Made by a program: the position numbers and the translations under genes
Shown here: piece by piece, positions 1-6,596 of the stretch
How positions within the stretch are numbered: the first letter of the stretch is position 1
Layout of the letters: each line of letters begins with the position of its first letter
Origin: an uncultured beta proteobacterium
GTDB taxonomy: Bacteria; Pseudomonadota; Gammaproteobacteria; Burkholderiales; SG8-39
Assembly (NCBI GenBank): GCA_902826155.1
Contig: CADEDU010000037.1
Coordinates: forward strand, 16,058-26,741
Direction of reading: 5' to 3'
DNA length: 10,684 nt
The notes under the pieces: generated by a model
What the model saw: the letters and a program-made list of their open reading frames with translations, nothing else
Databases searched by the model: none
Told to the model about the DNA's origin: nothing

Positions 1-894
1 CTCGACACCGGCGAACCAGCGTGCCGCCTGCACGATCTCGGCCTCGCTCACCCCGCAGGTATGCGCCACGTTGCCGGGCGAGTATTCGCGCACCGCGGCC
101 TTGAGTGCACCGAACCCCTCGGTGTGCTGCGCGATGAATGAATCATCGAGCATGTCTTCCCAACACAGCACGTGCAGCATCGCGTTGAACAGCGCCACAT
201 CGGTCCCGGGCAGGATCGGCAGATGCAGATCGGCATCGCGCGCGGTGGCGGTGCGCCGCGGATCGATGACGATGGTCTTCATCGAAGGATTGCGCCGGCG
301 GGCCGCTTCCAGACGCCGGTACAGGATCGGGTGCGCGTAGGCGGCGTTCGAACCGGCGATCAGCACCAGCTCGGCGTGATCGATATCTTCGTACGAGCAC
401 GGCGGTGCGTCGGCGCCTAACGTCTGCTTGTACCCGGCTACGGCGGAGGACATGCATAGCCGCGAGTTGGTGTCGAGGTTGTTGGTGCCGATCAGTCCTT
501 TGACGAGTTTGTTGAAGACGTAGTAGTCCTCCGTAAGCAGCTGGCCGGAGATGTAGAACGCCACCGCGTCCGGGCCATGTACCCGGATGATCCGCGCGAA
601 CCGGTCGGCAAGGACATCGAGCGCGGTGTCCCAGCTGACCCGTTCGCGCGCGATGTTGCGGTCACGCCGCAGTTCGGGGAACTGTGCGCGCGACGGACGC
701 AGCTCGGCGCGCGCCGTCAGATGCAGGGCCGCGCCCTTGCTGCACAACTGGCCGAAGTTGGCGGGATGATCAGGATCGCCGCGCACCCCGGTGATCTGCG
801 CGCCGTCGGTCTCGATCACCACGCCGCAACCGACGCCGCAGTAACAGCAGGTGGAGCGAACTTCGTGGGCGTTGGGCACGAGCGGCGCGGTCAT
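1..894 (-). CDS. nasA: Assimilatory nitrate reductase catalytic subunit, N-terminal 298 codons (cut by window edge)
   Basis: Molybdenum enzyme that reduces nitrate to nitrite in the cytoplasm. The frame stays open from 894 to the window edge, so only the N-terminal third or so is present. Visible are the [4Fe-4S] ligands of the Mo-bisMGD oxidoreductase family: Cys16-x2-Cys19-x3-Cys23 and Cys51, followed by Lys53 of the CSKG motif, the expected electron-relay lysine. The motif NSRLCMSSAV has Cys147 at the position that ligates molybdenum in Nap/Nas enzymes. There is no twin-arginine signal before the cluster, which argues for the cytoplasmic NasA type and against periplasmic NapA. The ATG at 894 gives the usual short N-terminus before the first Cys. 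An in-frame GTG at 924 is possible, and neither start has a clear Shine-Dalgarno sequence. It lies 55 bp after nirD and is probably co-transcribed with nirB-nirD. A formate dehydrogenase alpha subunit is the alternative by family, but the gene order strongly favours nitrate reductase. Confidence 0.95.
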   Translation of the reverse strand, partial: MTAPLVPNAHEVRSTCCYCGVGCGVVIETDGAQITGVRGDPDHPANFGQLCSKGAALHLTARAELRPSRAQFPELRRDRNIARERVSWDTALDVLADRFARIIRVHGPDAVAFYISGQLLTEDYYVFNKLVKGLIGTNNLDTNSRLCMSSAVAGYKQTLGADAPPCSYEDIDHAELVLIAGSNAAYAHPILYRRLEAARRRNPSMKTIVIDPRRTATARDADLHLPILPGTDVALFNAMLHVLCWEDMLDDSFIAQHTEGFGALKAAVREYSPGNVAHTCGVSEAEIVQAARWFAGVE

Positions 895-949
895 GGGAAC
901 GGGGACGACCGCGGCAATGGGCACAGCCGCGAAGACAGGTCGGGGCAGC

Positions 950-1345
950 TCAAGCGGCCCACCCGGTGCTCACCACCAGCGCGCGCGCGGCCAGCCATAC
1001 CCGCCCCGCATCCACCTTCACATCGAACCGGGTGGCGCAGCCTTGATCCGGCGCTACCGCTTCACCGCTGGCGAGTTCGATGGTCCAGTTGTGCAGCGGG
1101 CAGGCGACGCGCTCACCGAACACGATGCCCTGCGACAGCGGTCCGCTCTTGTGCGGACAACGATCGAGCAGCGCGAAGACCGCATCGCTCGCGGTGCGGA
1201 ACAGCGCGATGTCGATGCCGTCGGCACGGCGCACGCGGCGCGCGCCGAGCGGCGGAATATCGCCCAGGGCACACACGTCGATCCAGTTGCCCGCGTCGTG
1301 ATGACTCGATTCATGACCGCCGGCAATCGGCAGATTGGTATCCAT
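950..1345 (-). CDS. nirD: Nitrite reductase (NAD(P)H) small subunit, Rieske-type
   Basis: Small partner of NirB in the cytoplasmic NAD(P)H nitrite reductase that makes ammonium. The protein is 131 residues and has a Rieske-like fold. All four ligands of a [2Fe-2S] Rieske cluster are visible as Cys63-x-His65 and Cys82-x2-His85, in the motifs CPHKSGPLSQG and CPLHNW. From family knowledge, E. coli NirD keeps the fold but lacks these ligands, so this protein probably binds a cluster. It follows nirB after 22 bp and precedes nasA by 55 bp, which indicates one operon. The ATG at 1345 has no good ribosome binding site and may depend on translational coupling to nirB. The first ~20 residues (rich in His, Ser and Gly) are a less conserved extension. 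Confidence 0.93.
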   Translation of the reverse strand: MDTNLPIAGGHESSHHDAGNWIDVCALGDIPPLGARRVRRADGIDIALFRTASDAVFALLDRCPHKSGPLSQGIVFGERVACPLHNWTIELASGEAVAPDQGCATRFDVKVDAGRVWLAARALVVSTGWAA

Positions 1346-1367
1346 GGCGTGAGGGCGATGGTGATTG

Positions 1368-3800
1368 TCAGACTGCGATCGGTTCGAACTGGCGCTCGTC
1401 GACCCGCGCTTTCACCAGCTCCTTCCACGGATCAGGCTCGCCCTGCAACGCGAACTGCAAGCGCTCCCACAGGGCTTTGCGACCGGCCGCGTCGTTCAAC
1501 ACGCGCGTTTTCACGTACTCCAGACCGACGCGCTTGACGAAGTGCACCGTGCGTTCGAGATACCAGCCTTCCTCTCGATAGAGCTGCAGGAACGCGCCCG
1601 CGTACTCGAGCACCTCGGTGTCGGTCTTGACCTTCACCAGGAACTGCGCGACTTCGGTCTTGATGCCGCCGTTGCCGGCGACGTAGATCTCCCAACCGGA
1701 TTCCACGCCGATCACACCGACGTCCTTGATGCCCGACTCGGCGCAATTGCGCGGGCAGCCCGACACCGCCAGCTTGACCTTGTGCGGCGCGTACATGCGC
1801 CACAGCGCACGTTCGAGGTCCTTGCCCATCTGCGTGGAGTCCTGCGTGCCGAAGCGGCACCATTCGCTGCCCACGCAGGTCTTCACCGTGCGCAGCGCCT
1901 TGGCGTACGCGTGGCCAGATGGCATATCGAGATCGCGCCAGACGTCGCGCAGATCCTCCTTCCTCACGCCGAGCAGATCGAGCCGCTGGCCGCCCGTGAC
2001 CTTCACGGTGGGAATCCGGTACTTGTCGACCACGTCGGCGATGCGTCGGAGCTCGGCTGCATTGGTCTCGCCGGCCCACATGCGCGGCACCACCGAGTAG
2101 GTGCCGTCCTTCTGGATGTTGGCGTGCGCGCGCTCGTTGATGAAACGCGACTGCGGATCGTCCTGCGCCTCGTGCGGCCAGGTCGACAGCAGGTAGTAGT
2201 TGAGCGCGGGTCGGCAGCTCGCGCAGCCGTTGGGCGTGCGCCATTCGAGAAACTCGTAGGTCGTCGAAATCGACAGTAGCTTGTACCTGCGGATTGCTTC
2301 GCGCACTTCGGCGTGGGTGCGGTCGGAGCAGCCGCACATCGGCTTGGCCGTGGGTGCAGCCGAGTAGTCGCTGCCCAGCACGTTCATCAGGATCTGCTCG
2401 ACCAGGCCCGTGCATGAACCGCACGAACTGGAGGCCTTGGTGTGCTTGCGCACCTCGTCGAGCGTGAACAGCCCGTTGTTCTTGATCGCGCTCACGATCG
2501 TGCCCTTGCACACGCCATTGCAGCCGCACACTTCAGCATCGTCGGCCATCGCCACGGCCTTGTTCTGGCCGAGGTGGCCGGTATCGCCAAGGTTCGACTC
2601 GCCGAACATGAGCCGGTCTCGCAACGCCGAGATATCGGTGCCTTCGCGCATCAGCTTGAAGTACCACGCGCCGTCGGCGGCGTCGCCGATCATCACGCTG
2701 CCCACCAGTTTGTCGTCCTTGAGGACGAGCTTCTTGTAGACCCCGGCACCGGGGTCGGACAGCACGAGCTCCTCGAACTGTTCGCCGCCCTGGAAGTCGC
2801 CCGCGGAGAACAGGTCGACACCGGTGACCTTGAGCTTGGTCGACGTGACCGAGCCCACATAGCGGCCGATGCCGAACTGGGCCAGGTGGCTCGCACACAC
2901 CTTCGCCATCTCGAATAGCGGCGCAACCAGTCCGTACGCCGTACCCCGATGGTTCACACACTCGCCGACCGCGTAGACGCGCGGGTCGTAGGTCTGCATC
3001 GTGTCATTGACGACGATGCCGCGATTGCAATGGATTCCAGCCGCTTCGGCCAGCTTGGTGTTCGGGCGAATACCGACCGCCATCACCACCAGATCGGCGG
3101 GTAGCCGCTCCGCGGTGCCGTCGGCGAGCTTGATGCACACGCCGGCAACACGACCGTCGGTGCTCGCTTCGATCGCTTGCGTGTTGGCGTTCAATCGAAA
3201 CGCGATGCCACGCTCGTGCAGCGAGTGCTGCAGCAATGCGCCCGCCGTGGCATCGAGCTGGCGCTCCATCAGCCACTGGCAAAGATGCACCACGGTTACG
3301 TCCATGCCGCGAACGCGCAGGCCGTTGGCGGCCTCCAGACCAAGCAGGCCGCCGCCGATCACTACCGCGCGCTTGCCGTGCCGCGACGCTTCGATCATGC
3401 GCTCGGTGTCGCCGATGTCTCGATAGGTGAGCACGCCGGCGCGATCGGCACCAGGTACCGGCAGCACGATCGGATTGGAGCCGGTCGCCAGCAGCAGCCG
3501 GTCGTACTCGGCGCGCGTGCCGTCGGCGGCTTCGACGAAGCGCGCGCGCCGATCGATGCGCGTGACGAGCTTGCCCAGATGCAGGGTGATGCCGTGGTCG
3601 CGATACCACTGCACATCGTTTAGGACAATCTCCTGCAGTGTCTGCTCGCCCGCCAGCACCGGCGAGAGCAGGATGCGGTTGTAGTTCGGATGAGGCTCGG
3701 CGCCGAACACAGTGATCTCGTACAGATCGGGCGCGATCCGCAGCAGTTCTTCCAGTGCGCGAACGCCCGCCATGCCATTGCCGACCATCACCAGCTTCAT
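1368..3800 (-). CDS. nirB: Nitrite reductase (NAD(P)H) large subunit
   Basis: Cytoplasmic siroheme enzyme that reduces nitrite to ammonium with six electrons from NAD(P)H. With the start at 3800 the protein is 810 residues, close to the family norm (E. coli is near 850). Domains in order: an FAD fold with VGNGMAG at 6-12; an NAD-binding fold with GGGLLG at 149-154 and the FAD-contacting YAVGE near 276-280; a BFD-like [2Fe-2S] domain with Cys425, Cys427, Cys460 and Cys463; a second CxC/CxxC pair (Cys489, Cys491, Cys526, Cys529); then the siroheme/[4Fe-4S] site with Cys642-x5-Cys648 and Cys682-x3-Cys686 (SGCPRNC). The frame extends to an ATG at 3866, but the conserved N-terminus MKLVMVGNG supports 3800, or 3809 with three extra residues. 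No start has a strong Shine-Dalgarno sequence. It is the first gene of nirB-nirD-nasA, behind a sigma54-like promoter at 3902-3918. Confidence 0.96.
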   Translation of the reverse strand: MKLVMVGNGMAGVRALEELLRIAPDLYEITVFGAEPHPNYNRILLSPVLAGEQTLQEIVLNDVQWYRDHGITLHLGKLVTRIDRRARFVEAADGTRAEYDRLLLATGSNPIVLPVPGADRAGVLTYRDIGDTERMIEASRHGKRAVVIGGGLLGLEAANGLRVRGMDVTVVHLCQWLMERQLDATAGALLQHSLHERGIAFRLNANTQAIEASTDGRVAGVCIKLADGTAERLPADLVVMAVGIRPNTKLAEAAGIHCNRGIVVNDTMQTYDPRVYAVGECVNHRGTAYGLVAPLFEMAKVCASHLAQFGIGRYVGSVTSTKLKVTGVDLFSAGDFQGGEQFEELVLSDPGAGVYKKLVLKDDKLVGSVMIGDAADGAWYFKLMREGTDISALRDRLMFGESNLGDTGHLGQNKAVAMADDAEVCGCNGVCKGTIVSAIKNNGLFTLDEVRKHTKASSSCGSCTGLVEQILMNVLGSDYSAAPTAKPMCGCSDRTHAEVREAIRRYKLLSISTTYEFLEWRTPNGCASCRPALNYYLLSTWPHEAQDDPQSRFINERAHANIQKDGTYSVVPRMWAGETNAAELRRIADVVDKYRIPTVKVTGGQRLDLLGVRKEDLRDVWRDLDMPSGHAYAKALRTVKTCVGSEWCRFGTQDSTQMGKDLERALWRMYAPHKVKLAVSGCPRNCAESGIKDVGVIGVESGWEIYVAGNGGIKTEVAQFLVKVKTDTEVLEYAGAFLQLYREEGWYLERTVHFVKRVGLEYVKTRVLNDAAGRKALWERLQFALQGEPDPWKELVKARVDERQFEPIAV

Positions 3801-3825
3801 CTTGCGCATGAGACCGATCTCGAAG

Positions 3826-3919
3826 CGATGCCAAGGGGACCGAAAACGGTGGTGCGCACGTCGCATCAGGCGAGCAGGGTCGCACCAGCAAAGGTGGCCC
3901 TGGCAAGTTCGATGCCAAG
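3826..3919 (-). repeat. Direct repeat of the 10-mer CTTGGCATCG in the nirB leader
   Basis: Read on the minus strand, CTTGGCATCG occurs at 3919-3910, where it forms the -24 half of the sigma54-like promoter. It occurs again at 3835-3826, 84 bp downstream and just before the nirB start. Only the upstream copy continues into a -12 element. The second copy may be a protein-binding half-site or simply coincidence. Confidence 0.4.
3902..3918 (-). promoter_or_regulatory. Putative sigma54 (-24/-12) promoter of nirB-nirD-nasA
   Basis: The minus strand reads TTGGCATCGAACTTGCC. It has GG (3916-3915) and GC (3904-3903) separated by exactly ten bases, as the RpoN consensus TGGCAC-N5-TTGC requires; only the base after TGGCA departs (T for C). 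The predicted transcript starts near 3891, about 90 nt before the preferred nirB ATG. The same stretch is also an inverted repeat, TGGCA-N7-TGCCA, so an operator is an alternative reading. Placement between the NtrC-like dyad and nirB supports the promoter call. The match was found by eye. Confidence 0.65.
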
Positions 3920-3970
3920 CCGAAACAGCTGTTAATTGAAGAACTTAGAGGCGGACAGCCAAGCCGCCCG

Positions 3971-4001
3971 CGCGCGATCCCAGTGCACGCGGGATCGTGT
4001 G
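3971..4001. repeat. Inverted repeat CGATCCC-N9-GGGATCG between the LuxR gene and nirB
   Basis: CGATCCC (3975-3981) and GGGATCG (3991-3997) are perfect arms around a 9-base loop. On the plus-strand RNA the stem could extend to 11 pairs (3971-4001) using two G-U pairs. No T-tract follows in either direction. It sits about 145 bp after the LuxR stop and next to the NtrC-like dyad. It could be a weak or Rho-assisted terminator for the LuxR gene, or part of the enhancer region of nirB. Confidence 0.4.
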
Positions 4002-4002
4002 C

Positions 4003-4019
4003 TGCACTGCAGGAGTGCG
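4003..4019. promoter_or_regulatory. Putative NtrC enhancer site upstream of nirB
   Basis: The sequence TGCACTGCAGGAGTGCG fits the NtrC dyad TGCAC-Y-N5-R-GTGCA at every specified base except the last (G for A). Its centre at 4011 is about 120 bp upstream of the start predicted from the sigma54-like promoter, within the usual range for NtrC enhancers. Further TGCAC and GTGC half-sites lie at 3984-3988 and 3999-4002, but with a ten-base gap instead of seven. An AT-richer stretch at 3931-3949 lies between enhancer and promoter and could help bending, though I see no clean IHF site. Confidence 0.6.
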
Positions 4020-4141
4020 CGGATCAGATGAGCGTGCAAGCTAGCTGCAGGCCGGCACGCGCCGCGCGAACGTGGCGGCCCGTGGACGCGCGCGCGAGTC
4101 CAGGCGGATCGAGAAGACGCCGGATTGCGGCGCCTGCGCGA

Positions 4142-4927
4142 CTACACCAGCACCATCTTCAGCAGTTCGTTCTGGCTCGAAATACCCAGCCGCGCGTAGG
4201 CACGCTTGCGGTAGGTAAGCACGGTGTTCAGGCTGATGCCGAGCTTGAGCGCGATGGCCTCGGAGCTCATGCCATCGGCAATGGCCACGCACACGTCGGT
4301 TTCGCGCTGTGACAACGTCGGCGCCAGCACGCGCAGGCGGCGCGCGAACAACTCGGTGGTCGATCCGCTGTCGGTCGGCGCGGACATCGCGTCGTGCTTG
4401 GCCAGGAGCGAGATCAGGCAATCGGCCGACTCCACCACTGACTGCATCTCGGCGGCGGCGAATCGTCCCGCGGTGCGGCTGCGGTAGAAATTGACGCGCA
4501 GCGTTTCGCCGCCGCGGTCGCGTTGAATCGAGAAGCGTTCGTTCAGACCGTTGATCACGTAGCAGTCGCGCCGATATGCGCTGTCTTCGATCTCGTCGGC
4601 GCACACGCGCACCGCCACGCCTTCGCCGTTGACCTCACGCGGCCCAAGACGATTGATCGGATCGTGCGGCCAGAACTGCGCGGCGTATTTCGCCGAGGCC
4701 ACGCGCGCGATCGGCACCGAACCAACACTGTCGGCGAGCAACACGCGCGGGGGCTTCGCCGCCGGCATCGCAAATGCCGTGACGTGCTCGCACTTCGTGG
4801 CTTCACGCGCCGCGGCCATGAGACTCGACCCGAAGCGATGGGTGCCGACCGTTTCGATCAGCCCGCCAAGATGGCGGCGCATTGGATGCGCGGTGGGTTG
4901 GAGCTTCGGTAGGGGTAGTACGTCCAT
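4142..4927 (-). CDS. Solitary LuxR-family transcriptional regulator
   Basis: A 261-residue DNA-binding protein. Residues 205-261 form a LuxR/GerE-type helix-turn-helix, recognisable by LSQRETDVC, then GMSSEAIALKLGIS and the recognition helix LNTVLTYRKRAYARLG. The N-terminal ~200 residues are not a receiver domain, since the acidic pocket and lysine are not evident, and I do not recognise a classical autoinducer-binding pattern. It may be a GAF- or PAS-like sensor of unknown ligand. The ATG at 4927 is preceded by GAGG with a five-base gap, a good ribosome site for this window. It points towards nirB and ends 341 bp before it, so it is either a separate unit or a local regulator of the nitrate genes. 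It is divergent from the GntR gene. Family is certain; target and signal are not known. Confidence 0.88.
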   Translation of the reverse strand: MDVLPLPKLQPTAHPMRRHLGGLIETVGTHRFGSSLMAAAREATKCEHVTAFAMPAAKPPRVLLADSVGSVPIARVASAKYAAQFWPHDPINRLGPREVNGEGVAVRVCADEIEDSAYRRDCYVINGLNERFSIQRDRGGETLRVNFYRSRTAGRFAAAEMQSVVESADCLISLLAKHDAMSAPTDSGSTTELFARRLRVLAPTLSQRETDVCVAIADGMSSEAIALKLGISLNTVLTYRKRAYARLGISSQNELLKMVLV

Positions 4928-5331
4928 TGCAGCCTCGATTCCGGTTTCTTTGGGGTGATGGATGGCTTTGGATCGGGCCGGCAGCGTTGTCTCCTCGTGC
5001 CGGACCGGCTGCCGTCGTGTTGAAGTGGAGTGATTCGAATCGGGCCGAAGGACGCCGCATTGGCAGCCCAGAACGACCCGATCGCGTCACAAGAACCATG
5101 TCACACGCAGCAGGGGTCAACGGTATCAGATCGGCTTTGTTAGCGGCAAGCACGATGTATACGATCTGAATACGCGGGTGCAGAGCACGCGGCGCGCCTG
5201 CTACCATCCTCACCCCGCAGTTCACTCAATGAACGATGCCGGAGCAGGCCGGTGTCTTCACGCATGGATGCTTGCGCTCGACGAACCGCGCGCTTGTATC
5301 GCGGATGTAAAGATTGATCGACAAAGACCGT
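4928..5331. other. Divergent intergenic control region between LuxR and GntR genes
   Basis: This 404 bp stretch has no convincing gene. The short ORFs crossing it have poor composition and overlap the neighbours. It holds an inverted repeat CGGCAGC (4979-4985)/GCTGCCG (5008-5014), an odd-centred palindrome GCCGG-A-CCGGC (4999-5009), and a pair of TCACA words at 5091 and 5101 in direct orientation. A candidate plus-strand promoter with a GTATAC core lies at 5137-5165. For the LuxR gene only a -35-like TTGACC (5120-5115, minus) is seen, without a good -10. Confidence 0.6.
5137..5165 (+). promoter_or_regulatory. Possible sigma70 promoter with GTATAC operator core upstream of the GntR gene
   Basis: TTGTTA (5137-5142) and TACGAT (5160-5165) are 17 bp apart; each matches four of six consensus bases. 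The palindromic core GTATAC (5157-5162) overlaps the -10. GntR/FCD regulators often bind short dyads with a GTnnnAC or GTATAC-like core, so self-repression is plausible. The leader would be about 160 nt. Evidence is weak and rests on by-eye matching. Confidence 0.3.
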
Positions 5332-6105
5332 ATGCGAATCAATGGCTCCACCGGCCGCGCGGCGACCAGACCCGCGCGCGGCGAACCACCCGCGCCGAAA
5401 GCGACGGGTTCCCAGATGGTCTACGAGGCATTGCGCCACGCGATCATGTCGCTCGAACTGGCGCCCGGCACCAGCCTCGACGAAGGCTCACTCTGCCGCC
5501 AGTTCAAGGTGTCGCGCACACCGGTGCGCGAGGCGCTGATCCGGTTGTCGGCCGATGGCCTGGTCGAGGTGTATCCGAACCGCGGTGCGAAAGTGGCATC
5601 GCTCGAGTTCGCCGACGTCGTCGATCACTACGAGGCGATGGACGTGTTCATGCCGATCACCTGCCACTTCGCCGCCTCGCGACGCACGCCCACCAACGTC
5701 GAGGAGATCAAGCACAAGCTCCAGGCCGTGAAGGAGGCGATGGCGCGCAAGCATGCCGAGCAGATCGTGCGCACCAGCTATGAGTTCCACACGGCGGTGG
5801 CGGCGGCCTGCCACAACCGCTGCATCGAGCGCGGCTATCGGCAGATGCTGACCGACAAGCTGCGCATTCAGCAGCACGGTCTGTCGGGTACCGGATTCGG
5901 CAAGGGCTATGCGATCGCCGATCGCTTTGTCGGCACCGTTCCCTATCTGGAGAAAATCGCCCGCGCGATCGAGAAGGGCGATACCGCGGCCGCCGAGCGC
6001 AGTGCGCGCGAGCTGAACGGATTCGTGCGCGGTCAGGTCGTCGAGTTGCTGACCGCGAGCCTGGGCCAGAAGATCCGATTGCCGCTCGCGACGCAGGTGG
6101 TCTGA
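5332..6105 (+). CDS. GntR-family transcriptional regulator, FCD (FadR) subfamily
   Basis: A 257-residue repressor or activator. A low-complexity N-terminus of ~27 residues precedes a GntR winged helix-turn-helix at about 27-88, with SLCRQFKVSRTPVREALIRL and the wing GLVEVYPNRGAKV. An all-helical FCD ligand domain follows (about 95-240). In typical FCD proteins an Asp and three His bind a metal. Aligned by hand, His153 (in YEFH) remains, but the Asp position is Ser149 and the two later His positions are Leu206 and Leu228. The ligand pocket may therefore work without a metal. The ATG at 5332 was chosen; an in-frame TTG at 5314 would add six residues, and neither has a strong ribosome site. The following two genes probably share its transcript and are its likely targets. 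The effector is unknown. Confidence 0.92.
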   Translation: MRINGSTGRAATRPARGEPPAPKATGSQMVYEALRHAIMSLELAPGTSLDEGSLCRQFKVSRTPVREALIRLSADGLVEVYPNRGAKVASLEFADVVDHYEAMDVFMPITCHFAASRRTPTNVEEIKHKLQAVKEAMARKHAEQIVRTSYEFHTAVAAACHNRCIERGYRQMLTDKLRIQQHGLSGTGFGKGYAIADRFVGTVPYLEKIARAIEKGDTAAAERSARELNGFVRGQVVELLTASLGQKIRLPLATQVV

Positions 6106-6176
6106 GAGTCGTGGATCGCGAGCAGTCTTGGAGTCGAATTCGGTCTTGGTGGATACCTCCCCCAAGCTAACTATCC

Positions 6177-6575
6177 ATGCCGTCGAACGGTAGTTCTGCC
6201 AAGCGCTCCAAGCTGGCGGGCGCTCGGCGTTCGGCGCGGGATTCGGCAGCTGCGCTCGAAGCACTGCGGCTCCTGGGCGCCTGGACCCGGTTGGTGCAGG
6301 GGCACATCTCGCTCGACAGCGGCTGCTCGTGCGGCGGCAGTCTGGGCAGCATGCCGGTGGCCGAGTTCGAAATCGACATCGTCGATTTTCTGCGTGGCAA
6401 GCATCCGGCGTTCGCCGCACAACTCGCAGTGCCTGCACAGCCGATCGCCGCACTGCTGCGCGAACTGGCGCGGCCGTCGATCGCGCATAGCTGGTCGATT
6501 GAAGCGCAACACACGCTGCTGGCCGACTTGTCGCGTACCATCGAATCGTTCGAGCGGGCGCACGCAAGCGCGTGA
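6177..6575 (+). CDS. Small unrecognised protein with a CxCG motif
   Basis: A 132-residue protein that I do not recognise. The N-terminal ~25 residues are basic and Ser/Ala-rich, followed by a helical stretch (LEALRLLGAWTRLVQGH) and then the motif DSGCSCGG with Cys50 and Cys52. After that comes an acidic segment, MPVAEFEIDIVDFL. The C-terminal half looks helical. Two cysteines spaced CxC suggest metal or thiol chemistry, but there are no other Cys residues, so a metal site would need His/Asp partners or a dimer. Third-base GC bias is like that of its neighbours, which supports real coding. There is no membrane segment and no export signal. It starts 71 bp after the GntR gene and ends 21 bp before the dehydrogenase gene, so it probably shares their transcript. 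The ATG at 6177 is the first start after an in-frame stop, but it lacks a Shine-Dalgarno sequence. Confidence 0.68.
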   Translation: MPSNGSSAKRSKLAGARRSARDSAAALEALRLLGAWTRLVQGHISLDSGCSCGGSLGSMPVAEFEIDIVDFLRGKHPAFAAQLAVPAQPIAALLRELARPSIAHSWSIEAQHTLLADLSRTIESFERAHASA

Positions 6576-6596
6576 CCGCAACCCTGGAGTTCACAC

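Noticed and set aside
577..1581. Long plus-strand open frame of 334 codons
   Set aside because: It lies opposite the clearly recognisable nasA and nirD, is very rich in Arg and shows no family motif. It is the usual antisense frame of high-GC coding DNA.
1365..2279. Plus-strand open frame of 304 codons
   Set aside because: Entirely antisense to the siroheme half of nirB, whose cysteine motifs are intact.
3801..3866. Longer nirB start at 3866
   Set aside because: It would add a 22-residue Arg/His-rich extension ahead of the conserved MKLVMVGNG start, with no ribosome site. The predicted sigma54 transcript would leave only about 25 nt of leader, so it is possible but less likely.
6171..6581. 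Minus-strand frame of 136 codons opposite the CxCG gene
   Set aside because: It would conflict with the plus-strand gene, which has better third-base bias and fits the gene spacing. I cannot exclude it fully, because the CxCG protein itself is unrecognised.
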